In this document: positions 1 through 7,845 of the stretch, piece by piece
How positions within the stretch are numbered: position 1 is the first letter of the stretch
Layout of the letters: every line of letters begins with the position of its first letter
Assembly (NCBI GenBank): GCA_001543015.1
Contig: LFLC01000032.1
Location: forward strand, 1-62,388
Length of the DNA: 62,388 bases
Source: Nitrosopumilus sp. LS_AOA
GTDB lineage: Archaea > Thermoproteota > Nitrososphaeria > Nitrososphaerales > Nitrosopumilaceae
Direction of reading: 5' to 3'
The notes under the pieces: generated by a model
What the model was told of the DNA's origin: nothing
The model's database searches: none
What the model saw: the letters and a program-made list of their open reading frames with translations, nothing else
Position numbers and translations under genes: made by a program

Positions 1-811
1 TTATGGGAAAAATGGTGTCTATTCGACTGATACATCACTGAAAGATCTGTAAAACTCCTTTTACGTTTTCTCTGCAGAGGACATCTAACTTTAAGATTTA
101 ATAATTGATTGGTACATGCCTCACAGAATCCTCCATGCACGCAATTATCGTGTAAGAGCGCGAAATTTGTCACTCTTGGTAGTAGCCAAACGTGACATTG
201 ACTGCTATTGTCTTCTTCATTCATGTCATCTGACATATCACCTAAATTGTCAGAACTTTGAAAGGGTCCTGGTGCAGGATTTATGTTTGCATGCCCTATT
301 GTCAATGATATGGCATTGAGATAGTCGACTGCAGTATAAGTACCATTTAAATATTTTTCTTTACATTGCTTTCTGCGTATCTGTTTAGCCCTTGTAGTCG
401 CATTAGGATCTCTTGTAGTGGCATGACCATTCATCAATCTTTGCAATTCCAAATCGTTATCGGTAATAATATTGTTCAAACATTCCATGAACTTCCAAAT
501 GTTTGGATGGGAACTCTTTATATATGTTTTTAGAGAATTGTGATATGTTTCCGCTCCATTATTGGTCGCTTAATTTTATTACTTAGTGTAATTGCATCAT
601 GATTATAAGCTACAGCTTCATGATTGTGAAAAGTAGAAATTTCGAATAAATTTGCTGATTTGTTTATTTTCCCATTACATTCACAAGAGTGAGTTCGAAA
701 CAGGCTACATTTGACATAAATACAGGATTCAGGTTCCCTAGCCTTGACATATCGGAAACCTTCACAGAGATTCTTTTTACCTTCAATGACGGTATATTCC
801 ATTAAGATCAC
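1..811 (-). mobile_element. Decayed FLYWCH/MULE-type (Mutator-like) transposase gene with RING-like C-terminus, eukaryotic
   Basis: Read on the minus strand. Positions 811-530 encode a FLYWCH-like zinc finger: aromatic residues, two cysteines (YVKCSLFRTHSCEC) and a terminal HNHE. A second frame, open from 569 to the window edge with no stop (about 190 codons), continues with TNNGAETYHNSLK and HPNIWKFMECL, which I recognise as the C-terminal part of invertebrate MULE-transposase-like proteins. It ends in a RING-like finger (CVHGGFCEACT, then RCPLQRKR) with some zinc ligands substituted. The two parts are in different frames near 570, and the roughly 250-residue catalytic core is absent between them. 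This is therefore a deletion derivative or pseudogene, unless exons are missing. The family is eukaryotic and not expected in an archaeal chromosome. Confidence 0.6.
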
Positions 812-968
812 TTAGAAGGAGGAAATTAGTTGGTTTGTAGAATTTCAAGATATATGAATAGTTTTGCAATTTATACCTCGATACAATTGCATATAATGTG
901 GAATTGTCAAATGTAGAATACATAGAGACTTGTTGGGTGTCATACAAAACACAAAATTAAATAACAAT

Positions 969-1060
969 ACAATCACTATTAATTTGTTATCAACACTAGT
1001 TGTAAAATACCATACCTGCGAAAAATACAAAACAATCACTATTAATTTGCTATCAACACT
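969..1060. repeat. Direct duplication of a ~29-bp unit
   Basis: The unit ACAATCACTATTAATTTG followed by a variable base and TATCAACACT occurs at 969-997 and again at about 1032-1060, with one difference. It lies directly before the 53-bp tandem array. The 88-codon minus-strand reading frame across this interval is built from these repeats, and I do not consider it a gene. Confidence 0.7.
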
Positions 1061-1262
1061 TCCTAACTTTAATATAGTGTTGGATAAATTCCGGAATTGG
1101 ATGTAGGACAAATTCCTAACTTTAATATAGTGTAGGATAAATCCCGGAATTGATTGTAGGACAAATTCCTACCTTTAATATAGTGTAGGATAAATTCCGT
1201 AATTTGCTGAGGACAAATTCCTAACTCTAAGTGTAGTACACAATCCGATTTTCTCTAGGACA
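1061..1262. repeat. 53-bp tandem repeat, about 3.7 copies
   Basis: Copies begin at 1061, 1114, 1167 and 1219 with TCCTAACTTT or close variants. Each continues with AATATAGTGTAGGATAAAT, then a CCGGAATT-like core and GGACAAAT. The period is 53 bp, then 52 in the last step, and copies become more divergent toward the 3' end. No coding function is seen. Such minisatellite-like arrays suit the eukaryotic reading of this end of the window. Apart from these repeats I see nothing in the gene-free stretch 812-1415. Confidence 0.8.
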
Positions 1263-1314
1263 CATTCCGCGGTTCCTTACATATTAGTCAGCATAGCAAT
1301 AAAAGTATAATAAG

Positions 1315-1348
1315 TTGTTAGGTTCTTTAAACTTGTTAGGTTCTTTAA
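1315..1348. repeat. 18-bp-period tandem duplication
   Basis: TTGTTAGGTTCTTTAA is present at 1315-1330 and repeated exactly at 1333-1348. It is a short local duplication in the non-coding DNA just beyond the IFT139-like exon. Confidence 0.75.
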
Positions 1349-1415
1349 GCGATTCAAATATTTATTTTCATATGATAAAACTTATTGCCTTATTTATTAA
1401 GATTTGAGAAATAAC

Positions 1416-2299
1416 TGACTTATAATTATGTGTTTCAACAAGAGCTTGACCAATTTTCCTAGACAAAGCAGCATCTTTTGAATTCTTTTTAAGAGCTCCT
1501 TCGTAAATATCAATAGCTTTCTCAGTTTCCTGAACTCTCATATATGCATCTCCAAGCAATAACATTATGTAGGATTCAGAAATCTAAAAAATGTAAAATA
1601 ATCATTGATTTAAGTAACGTCCTAGCTAATGCTATAGCTCAGTGGATCTCAAGTTCAATCCTGTAGACCCTTTTAATCCATTTCCACAGAATCTGGTGAC
1701 ACATAGAGTATGCTTAGTTTAATTTTATGGCTCCCGAACCGAAGTTAAGGACCAATGCTACCATTCTGAGAGCGAATTTTAGAAACATTACTATATTATG
1801 TATATAAGCAGATGAGATACGAATAATGTTACGATTAGTATAGTCATACCTCGTTATAGAGGTCTTTATAACATTGGAGAAAAAGTTTCTTGTCTCTTCT
1901 CTTGTTCAAATATATATCTGCCATTAAAATGACTGCATCAACATAGCAGGTATGATCATTTGGTATTGATTTGAGATTTATTAATGCTGTGTCTATATCT
2001 CCACACTTAGCAGCAAGTTCTGCATCAGCCAATTGTAATCTAGCTTCTGCTTGCGAACCAACAAATAATTGTTTAGCTTCTCTCATTGTCCTCTCGGCCT
2101 GCTCTTTCTCACCTTCTTCAGCTTGCAGATTAGCTAACTCAACGTAGAATGAAGCTCTCTCCTGCACACTAATATTGAATCCTGGAGTAATTCTACTCTG
2201 CTTTTTAGTATTAGCCATACTACTTTTCATATCAGTAGAGGATATTGCTGATGTTAAGTTTTTTAAAGATTCCTTAGTATCGCCAAGTTTCTTACTAAC
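1416..2299 (-). CDS. IFT139/TTC21B-like intraflagellar transport TPR protein, two internal exons (partial, spliced, eukaryotic)
   Basis: Exon A (2299-1850) follows a TTACAG acceptor and ends GAG|GTATGA, a textbook 5' splice site. A 266-bp intron (1849-1584) ends in a pyrimidine-rich TTTTTTAG acceptor. Exon B starts at 1583 in phase 0 and runs to a donor near 1416-1420, where two GT sites are possible. The joined protein reads as tandem TPRs: ERASFYVELANLQAEEG, ADIYLNKRRDKKL, LLLGDAYMRVQETEKAI, VETHNYKS. From memory this closely follows animal TTC21B/IFT139 (for example ADIYLKHRKDK, LLLGDAYM, KTHNYS), a retrograde IFT-A subunit needed for cilia. Archaea have neither cilia nor spliceosomal introns, so this segment is eukaryotic. 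Upstream and downstream exons are not in the window. Confidence 0.85.
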
Positions 2300-2856
2300 C
2301 TGTAATATATTAATGCATCACTATATTTACATATACATACAGTCTCCCCTTTATAACGAAGCAAGAGGAAACTCTCAAATTATGTAATTATCTCCAAAGT
2401 TCGTTATAGCCTAGAATAGACTTATTATCTTTCTAATCTAGTAATAGACTGTTTACATTAAATTTCTATTCAAGCAGATGTTAGGCCAGTTGCAGATTAT
2501 GTAGAATCCGAATGAGATTTGTCCTGAGTGCAAACCACAATTTTAACTTTAGCCAAATATAGCAAGCAATTGAATATTTGTTTTTAGGTAAACAAAAATT
2601 TTAGTCCTAGTTCAGATTTGACATACTCTAGCCATAGAATTTTGCAAATTGGCATAAATGAAAAAAACTTGTCATTATATTGTGTCTGTTGGCGGTAAGT
2701 TTTCCTTTGCGGACAAAATCATTTCTCATTCCCGATATAATAACAAATATATCGATTGTAACCACATGTAAGTATTCACAAGTGTATAAAAAATTAAATA
2801 GTTAAAGTTACTATACTATTTGATGTCGATAGATATAATTCCTATCGAATAAAGTT
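2300..2856. other. Gene-free AT-rich stretch containing the probable eukaryote/archaeon junction
   Basis: I see no reading frame, tRNA or recognisable gene here. Eukaryotic coding signal ends at the 2299 splice acceptor, and archaeal-style coding resumes with the gene ending at 2953. A small inverted repeat, TCGATAG/CTATCGA (2826-2832 and 2842-2848, 9-nt loop), sits just before the structured element at 2857. The exact switch between the two DNA types cannot be placed by eye. Confidence 0.5.
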
Positions 2857-2949
2857 GCGTAACCCCGCAGAACAGAAAAGGCAATCATGTGTTTTGACAC
2901 ATGACCACGAGAGGAAATCTCTCAACGTTCTGCAGTTAGGGGTTTACGC
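2857..2949 (+). ncRNA. Candidate structured RNA with closing stem and two internal hairpins
   Basis: An outer helix pairs GCGTAACCCC (2857-2866) with GGGGTTTACGC (2939-2949, one bulged T). It continues directly into GCAGAAC (2867-2873) paired with GTTCTGC (2927-2933), leaving a 5-nt bulge on the 3' side. Inside are a perfect 8-bp hairpin TCATGTGT/ACACATGA (2885-2892/2897-2904, TTTG loop) and a 5-bp hairpin GAGAG/CTCTC (2909-2913/2919-2923). This three-way-junction fold is far more GC-rich than its surroundings. The strand is uncertain and either could fold. I recognise no known RNA family. It lies just past the 3' end of the 2953-3384 gene, so a long 3'-end hairpin is an alternative. Confidence 0.5.
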
Positions 2950-2952
2950 CTT

Positions 2953-3384
2953 TTAATTTTCTAAAATATCCACTGATACTGAGCCCATTACATTTCCATT
3001 GGGATTAATAGAAATCAAAATCTCTTGTTCTTCAGGAATCAAAATATTTCTCTCTCCATTGTAATTCCATGTGTAATATTCTGATATTCCAGTTTGGTGT
3101 GATGTACCTTCAAGCTTGAAATCTTCAGAAAAATCAAAACTATCACCATTTAATTTAATTGATAATATTTTTGGGCTGCTACCATTTGGAACAAAACTAA
3201 ATGAATATTCTCCTTTACTAATAGCAAATTCATCAAAATATACTCCATTTGTATACAAATTAGGATCTGCAAGAGTAATATGAAAAACATTATTGCTTTT
3301 TTCTACATTTGAATCAGATGAAAAATTTATTGCAAAAACTATGACGATAATGATAATTGGAATAACGGCGATTTTTTTATTCAC
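2953..3384 (-). CDS. Hypothetical membrane-anchored or secreted protein
   Basis: 143 residues starting at ATG. The N-terminus is a short basic stretch (MNKK) and a strongly hydrophobic segment of about 17 residues (IAVIPIIIIVIVFAINF), so it is a signal anchor or signal peptide. The remainder is acidic and likely beta-rich, with aromatic and Gly/Asn residues (for example EYYTWNYNGE). No enzyme motif is seen and no family is recognised. It is the first archaeal-looking gene from the left end and is transcribed away from the cdvB gene at 3540. Its function is unknown. Confidence 0.6.
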   Translation of the reverse strand: MNKKIAVIPIIIIVIVFAINFSSDSNVEKSNNVFHITLADPNLYTNGVYFDEFAISKGEYSFSFVPNGSSPKILSIKLNGDSFDFSEDFKLEGTSHQTGISEYYTWNYNGERNILIPEEQEILISINPNGNVMGSVSVDILEN

Positions 3385-3539
3385 TGGAACGATTTCTTTT
3401 CTCCATTATAAAAATAGATTTTCTGCATAAAATATTTCTTAAAATCATTAGTTTAACTGGTATTTTTGTTAGTAAAATTTTACAAGCAGTGAACCATTTT
3501 TTACACCTTGAATTAAGTATATTTTCTTAAAGCAAATTC

Positions 3540-4181
3540 ATGCCTAGTTTGAATAATACGTGGACTACACAACCAAAATCCAATATTTCTGAAAAAATTA
3601 ATGATACAATCAAGCCTAAAGGTGCATTAAAACCAAGAGTTCAAACTGGAATAAAAAAATTACAATTACAAATTAAAAAATTAGATACAATGTTGACTGG
3701 CCTACAAGAGCGAGATGTAAAACTATTTCAAAGAATTGTAGATGCAACACAGAACCATGATACTCAAACAAGCAAAGTTCTAGGAAATGAACTAGCAGAG
3801 ATACGAAAAGTAATTAAAATTATGAGTGGTGCTAGAATTGCATTAGAGCAAATTGAATTACGATTAATCACATTCAGTGATCTTGGAGATACAGTAGTTG
3901 CAATAATGCCAACTATGGGTTTGATGAAAAATCTAAAATCATCTCTTGGAAAAGTAATGCCTGGAGCTGAACAAGAAATCAGTCAAATGGCAGAAATGCT
4001 TGGAGGTTTTATGACTGAAAGTTTCTCAGGTGATGGAGCATTTAGTATGGATGAAACTACTAATACAGAATCTGAAAATATTCTAAAAGAGGCTGCTGCA
4101 GTAGCTGAAAGTTCTACAGGAGAAATGTTTCCATCAGTACCAAGTAGTACTCAAGAAGCAACTAGTACAAAATTTCTATAA
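3540..4181 (+). CDS. cdvB: CdvB-family ESCRT-III-like cell division protein (paralog 1)
   Basis: 213 residues. The N-terminal region GALKPRVQTGIKKLQLQ and the amphipathic helices to about residue 150 (LQERDVKLFQRIV, HDTQTSKVLGNELAEIRKV, ALEQIELRL) match the Snf7/ESCRT-III core of thaumarchaeal CdvB proteins. The tail after about 155 is acidic and Ser/Thr-rich. CdvB forms membrane-remodelling filaments at the division site with CdvA and the ATPase CdvC, neither of which is in this window. A second, clearly similar paralog lies at 27526-28176. This copy diverges more and carries more Lys/Ile. I see no obvious MIM2-type proline motif near the end, so direct CdvC recruitment is uncertain. Confidence 0.85.
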   Translation: MPSLNNTWTTQPKSNISEKINDTIKPKGALKPRVQTGIKKLQLQIKKLDTMLTGLQERDVKLFQRIVDATQNHDTQTSKVLGNELAEIRKVIKIMSGARIALEQIELRLITFSDLGDTVVAIMPTMGLMKNLKSSLGKVMPGAEQEISQMAEMLGGFMTESFSGDGAFSMDETTNTESENILKEAAAVAESSTGEMFPSVPSSTQEATSTKFL

Positions 4182-4191
4182 TTCAAAAATT

Positions 4192-4659
4192 TTAACTTTC
4201 TAACGAGTTTTTAGATTCTTTAATTTTTCTAACTCTATTTCCTTCATCATCAATAATTCTATCAACACCTGCTAGTTTATCTCTTAAAGAATTAATTATT
4301 GTACCAACTTCATCAGCTTCATCCTCTACCCTCTTTCTTTTACTTGCAAGCTCCATTATTCCTCTATTTTCCTCATCAATGTATTCGCTAACTTTTTGAA
4401 GTTTTTCTTTTAAATTTTTAATATCTACTGATTCTTCTTCAATATCTTTTTCAAGTAAAGTTCTCTTATCTTTTAAATTTTTAATCATTAAACCAACATA
4501 ATCTATTGCCTCTTCTAATTTTGCACGTTTTCCCATTAATTCCCCGATTCCAATTTGACTAGATTCAGCTGGAGTTTCTACAGATTCTGCATTAGATGTT
4601 TCTTCAGGTCTTTCTTCTACCATTTCTCCTCCCTCATCATTTTTGAATTTATCAAACAT
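4192..4659 (-). CDS. Coiled-coil protein of unknown function
   Basis: 155 residues from the ATG at 4659 (MFDKFKNDEGG). A longer in-frame start at 4737 would add a 26-residue aromatic extension that looks like untranslated leader, and a TTTTTAT box lies about 30 nt before the chosen ATG. Residues about 1-40 are acidic and low in complexity. The rest is a continuous heptad-patterned coiled coil rich in Glu and Lys (KRAKLEEAIDYV, LEKDIEEESVDI, KRKRVEDEADEV). The gene converges on cdvB at 4181 with a 10-bp gap. A role in division or cytoskeletal scaffolding is only a guess from this neighbourhood. Confidence 0.65.
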   Translation of the reverse strand: MFDKFKNDEGGEMVEERPEETSNAESVETPAESSQIGIGELMGKRAKLEEAIDYVGLMIKNLKDKRTLLEKDIEEESVDIKNLKEKLQKVSEYIDEENRGIMELASKRKRVEDEADEVGTIINSLRDKLAGVDRIIDDEGNRVRKIKESKNSLES

Positions 4660-4761
4660 TTTATAATTTCTTTTCTGAAATAGGAATAAAAAGTTACTAT
4701 GAGTCTCAAAGCTGACCTTGTGAATGATTTTAGTCAATAAAAAAAAGAAAATGGTGATAAA

Positions 4762-5373
4762 TCACCAGTTGAAATTTCTTAATTTTTCATTTGCAAGATC
4801 TATTTTTTCTAAATTTTCTCCAAAATCAAGGAATTTCATATTTTGAGTCAATTCAGGAAAGAAGATAGAATTTACAAAGTAAATAATTTTCTCACTTTCT
4901 AAATCTGAATTTACAATATTTCCTGAAAAAATGACTTTGTATCTTAGTTCTTTTTCAGCAGTCTCACTTTGAGAATTTTCAGGTATTTCAAGCCCAGATT
5001 GACTATCTTCAAGCAAATTAGTAGAAATCTCTAGTTGATTCTCTCCAATTTTTGATGCTTTTCCATCGTATAGTACAATTCCTGAATGAAGTGCATTGTA
5101 ATTCACATATGCCCAACTTGATGATTCTTCTTCAAATGATACCATTCTCTGTTTATCATTATCTGAAAACTCATCAGGTAGAGAATATTGTTGAATTTGC
5201 AACTTCCCATTCACTACTTTTTCAGTAAGAATTACTCCTAGTCTTTTATTTTTCAAAAGTTCAGAGTCATTTTCTCCAAAGTCTGCAAATGAATAACTTA
5301 CAGATAGTGGTGAGGTACCAAGCATTACAAATATTGCAATGACTCCAAATGATCTTTTTTGGGAATTTTTCAC
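4762..5373 (-). CDS. Secreted hypothetical protein with signal peptide
   Basis: 203 residues starting at GTG. It has a basic N-terminus, a hydrophobic core (FGVIAIFVMLGTSPLSV) and a plausible signal-peptidase site after SYSFA. The mature part is acidic (many Glu, Asp, Ser) with no cysteine pairs or catalytic motif visible. No family is recognised. It is probably cell-surface or pseudoperiplasmic. About 300 bp of AT-rich non-coding DNA separates it from the divergent regulator at 5677, so the two may share a control region. Confidence 0.6.
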   Translation of the reverse strand: MKNSQKRSFGVIAIFVMLGTSPLSVSYSFADFGENDSELLKNKRLGVILTEKVVNGKLQIQQYSLPDEFSDNDKQRMVSFEEESSSWAYVNYNALHSGIVLYDGKASKIGENQLEISTNLLEDSQSGLEIPENSQSETAEKELRYKVIFSGNIVNSDLESEKIIYFVNSIFFPELTQNMKFLDFGENLEKIDLANEKLRNFNW

Positions 5374-5676
5374 ATTTAGAATGAAGTTAAAATGATAGAT
5401 TAGGAACAGTGAGGAATCATCCTGTTCTTTATATGCAAAATTTTTTCAAAATTCCCAAAAACTATAAAATTTAAAATTTTTTTCTAAAAATAATAAAAAC
5501 AGGATGTTTTCAAGAAAATAATAATTTTTTAATCAATTTTTTACGCATGAACTTTCTCCCCGCATCATTTTTGTAAAAAATCATACGATTTTCTTAGCTA
5601 AAACACTGTTCCGCTTTGTGTTCCGCTTTAGCGTTTCATAATGTCCCTAATTATCTAATTAGTTCTATACTTTAAC
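5374..5676. other. Divergent intergenic region with short direct repeat
   Basis: This is a gene-free, AT-rich 303-bp stretch between divergently transcribed genes. It holds a direct repeat of GTTCCGCTTT (about 5607 and 5619) and the palindrome described at 5647-5662. No RNA gene or reading frame is supported. Confidence 0.5.
5647..5662. promoter_or_regulatory. Candidate operator palindrome upstream of the winged-helix gene
   Basis: CTAATTA-TC-TAATTAG is a perfect 7-bp inverted repeat with a 2-bp spacer. It is centred about 22 nt before the ATG at 5677, where the TATA box and transcription start of a leaderless archaeal gene would lie. Binding here would block initiation. The obvious candidate binder is the winged-helix protein it precedes (autoregulation), which is an inference. 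Confidence 0.45.
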
Positions 5677-5964
5677 ATGTCAAAACAACAATACAGGTCC
5701 GAAATGGGCATAATGGGTGATATCTTAGACGTTACCGCTGATGGCGGCCGTGATGGAATCATTGTATCTGCAATCTCTCGAAAAGCAAACCTATCTCACT
5801 ACGCAGTATTAGACAAATGTGAGAAATTGGTAGAAGCCGGCTTAGTAGAATCCACAAAAAATGAAAGGAATAGAGTCTTTCAAATAACTGAAAAAGAATT
5901 AGCATTTTTTCAGGAATTTAAGAGATTTCAGGGATTAGTAGAAAGCATGAATCTAAGGTATTGA
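5677..5964 (+). CDS. Small winged helix-turn-helix transcriptional regulator
   Basis: 95 residues. The sequence follows the archaeal small wHTH pattern (HTH_45-like): a starting helix RSEMGIMGDILDV, then GIIVSAISRKANLSHYAVLDKCEKLVEAGLV as helix-turn-helix, and a wing-like VESTKNERNRVFQITEKE. A C-terminal helix could dimerise it. It is followed after 3 bp by the membrane wHTH protein at 5968, so the two are probably co-transcribed. The palindrome at 5647-5662 overlaps its promoter and may be its own operator. Target genes are unknown. Confidence 0.75.
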   Translation: MSKQQYRSEMGIMGDILDVTADGGRDGIIVSAISRKANLSHYAVLDKCEKLVEAGLVESTKNERNRVFQITEKELAFFQEFKRFQGLVESMNLRY

Positions 5965-5967
5965 CTC

Positions 5968-6993
5968 ATGAATCCCCAAATTGTACCAATTCATAGGAAA
6001 GAATCTCTTCGAGAAGATGGAATGCTTTTTGTAAGGACTGAAGGTATCCTCGATACGATGGTCAAATTACCCCTTTTGGTAGCTAGCATGATTATTGTAG
6101 CAGCAGTAATGCCAATTCAGTCTTCATTCAGTTCTCCTAGAGTTCTTGATTTAATTATTTATCCAGATGGAACAACTCATGTCTCATCAGAAATTGATGT
6201 TGATCCACTTGTTACTGATTATGAACTTGATCTATTTGGAAGTACAATTGATAATTTTGTAGTAGTAGGAGAAGATGGATTTCTACTAAATACTGATGTT
6301 ATTGGTAATTCAGCATTAATTGAAACTTTTGGTTCATCTATTATTACTATAGAATATGACATTCATGATTTAGTTTCAAAACAAGGTAGAATTTGGACAT
6401 TCTCTTTGGATGCTCCATCTGATTTTACATTACTTTTACCAAAAAATTCTGCTATAGTTGGAATGACAAATCTTCCAATTAATATGGAAATAATTAATGA
6501 TCAAAACCAATTAACATTATCAGTGGGCGATACTGAAATTGATTATCTTTTCAGTACAACTCCAATAATATCTGATCCTATAGTTTCAGATACTTTAACA
6601 CCACAAACTGATTATCTTACATATGCATTAGTTGGTGGGGTTGTTGCAGCATCTATTGCTGGAATAGCAATAGTAATTCGTTCCAAACAAAAAACTGCTA
6701 AACCAGAACAGGTTCAAGAATCTACACAAAAAATTGAAACAGTTGATGCTGAAACAATTTTTAAACTAAAACCAGATTTACGTGAAGATGATAAAGAAAT
6801 AGTGAAGTTTATTGCTAATAATGGAGGATATGCACTTGAAAGTGAATTGCGAAAGAAATTCTTACAACCAAGAACTACAATGTGGCGTGCAGTTAAGAGA
6901 TTAGAGCGTAATGGAGTTATAGTAATTGAAAAGAAAGACTTGCAAAATCTTGTAAAATTACGAAAAGACATAGAGAAGGAGGAAGAGGAATGA
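5968..6993 (+). CDS. Membrane-anchored protein with extracytoplasmic domain and cytoplasmic C-terminal winged helix
   Basis: 341 residues from the ATG at 5968. A later ATG at 6058 (MVKLPLLVASM) would start at the signal-like hydrophobic segment and is a realistic alternative. Order: N-terminal hydrophobic segment at about 31-55; a beta-rich outer domain at about 57-210 (VLDLIIYPDGTTHVSSEI); a TM helix at about 215-240 (YALVGGVVAASIAGIAIVI); a charged linker; and a wHTH at about 270-330 (ELRKKFLQPRTTMWRAVKRLERNGVIVIE). This matches archaeal one-component membrane-bound regulators, which may couple an outside signal to DNA binding. It overlaps the next gene by ATGA. Confidence 0.75.
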   Translation: MNPQIVPIHRKESLREDGMLFVRTEGILDTMVKLPLLVASMIIVAAVMPIQSSFSSPRVLDLIIYPDGTTHVSSEIDVDPLVTDYELDLFGSTIDNFVVVGEDGFLLNTDVIGNSALIETFGSSIITIEYDIHDLVSKQGRIWTFSLDAPSDFTLLLPKNSAIVGMTNLPINMEIINDQNQLTLSVGDTEIDYLFSTTPIISDPIVSDTLTPQTDYLTYALVGGVVAASIAGIAIVIRSKQKTAKPEQVQESTQKIETVDAETIFKLKPDLREDDKEIVKFIANNGGYALESELRKKFLQPRTTMWRAVKRLERNGVIVIEKKDLQNLVKLRKDIEKEEEE

Positions 6994-7805
6994 AAACATT
7001 AGCAATATTTACAATATTTGTATTAATTTCTGGAGTAGCATTTACATCATCAGCTAATAATGCATATGCACAAAATGATCCTAGTATTTTATTACGCATT
7101 GCTACACAAGCAGACAAACAAATCTTAAATCAATTAGATAGATCATATGGTGATTCGATACCATCTAAGATACAAACACTATATGAAAAAGGACACACAT
7201 CAGTTGAATCATTAAAAAATTCATTACCTGATAATATAGAACAAGCAAGAGAAGATTTCCTTTCAGCAATGAAATCATTTAAACAAATTACAAGAATGAT
7301 TTCAGAACCTGTTGCAGAATCGAAGATTTCTGCATATACATCAGAATCTCATAGAGATTTTTCTAGTGAACTAGATAGATTAGAAAAACATGTGCAAAAT
7401 CTAAAAAAGATATCTGAAAAATATAAATCTGAAATAAATTTTGATGAAATTGATAATTTAATCAATGAAGCATATATTCAAATCGATAATGGAACTGATA
7501 ACACATCTGAAATTATTGATAAATTAAAAGACCTTATTCATTCTATTGAAAAGGAAATTCGTGAATCTGCTTCTCATGGGGCATCTGATAGAATTAAACA
7601 ATTTATTGATAAACAACTGAAAGGTATTGAGAAGAAATTAACAAGAGCACTTGATGCAGGAGCTGATGAAACCCAAATTGATAATGCTCATGAATTAATT
7701 GCTGAAATCAAAATTCTAATTTCTGAAAACGATATCGATAACGCAAAGATGGTATTTCATGATTTACACAAATTAGTGAAAAATATCGTACGTTCGGTAC
7801 GGTAG
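6990..7805 (+). CDS. Secreted coiled-coil protein, partner of the membrane regulator
   Basis: 271 residues. The start ATG overlaps the upstream stop (ATGA), showing translational coupling with the membrane wHTH gene. A clear signal peptide (MKTLAIFTIFVLISGVAFTS) ends near NNAYAQ. The mature protein is almost entirely alpha-helical and charged (ELDRLEKHVQNLKKISEKY, DKQLKGIEKKLTRALDAG), consistent with a long coiled coil or helical bundle. No catalytic motif is seen. The tight coupling suggests it works outside the cell with the sensor-like domain of the 5968 product. That is inference from gene order. Confidence 0.7.
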   Translation: MKTLAIFTIFVLISGVAFTSSANNAYAQNDPSILLRIATQADKQILNQLDRSYGDSIPSKIQTLYEKGHTSVESLKNSLPDNIEQAREDFLSAMKSFKQITRMISEPVAESKISAYTSESHRDFSSELDRLEKHVQNLKKISEKYKSEINFDEIDNLINEAYIQIDNGTDNTSEIIDKLKDLIHSIEKEIRESASHGASDRIKQFIDKQLKGIEKKLTRALDAGADETQIDNAHELIAEIKILISENDIDNAKMVFHDLHKLVKNIVRSVR

Positions 7806-7820
7806 ATAACATAAGCTTCA

Positions 7821-7826
7821 TATACA
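7821..7826 (+). promoter_or_regulatory. TATA-like box of a leaderless gene
   Basis: TATACA lies 25 nt before the ATG at 7846, the spacing expected for a transcript starting at or just before the start codon. It supports choosing ATG 7846 rather than the in-frame TTG at 7840. Confidence 0.4.
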
Positions 7827-7845
7827 TTTTCTAAAGAATTTGAAC

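Noticed and set aside
116-319. 67-codon plus-strand ORF at the left end
   Set aside because: It is the antisense shadow of the MULE/RING-like minus-strand frame, which has recognisable motifs.
845-1111. 88-codon minus-strand ORF
   Set aside because: It is composed of the 29-bp and 53-bp repeat units; low-complexity and without a motif.
1635-1661. tRNA/SINE-like promoter boxes in the IFT139 intron (TAGCTCAGTGG and GTTCAATCC)
   Set aside because: Both match box A and box B consensus, but they are only 7 nt apart instead of about 30-60, and no clover-leaf can form. At best a truncated tRNA-derived SINE relic; not reported as an RNA gene.
1728-1785. 5S rRNA-like string (CTCCCGAACCGAAGTTAAGGA)
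   Set aside because: It resembles the conserved 5S core for about 20 nt only, with no helices I-III partner sequence nearby.
5607-5628. GTTCCGCTTT direct repeat as CRISPR-like or operator repeat
   Set aside because: Only two copies 12 bp apart; too short for CRISPR, and no functional context.
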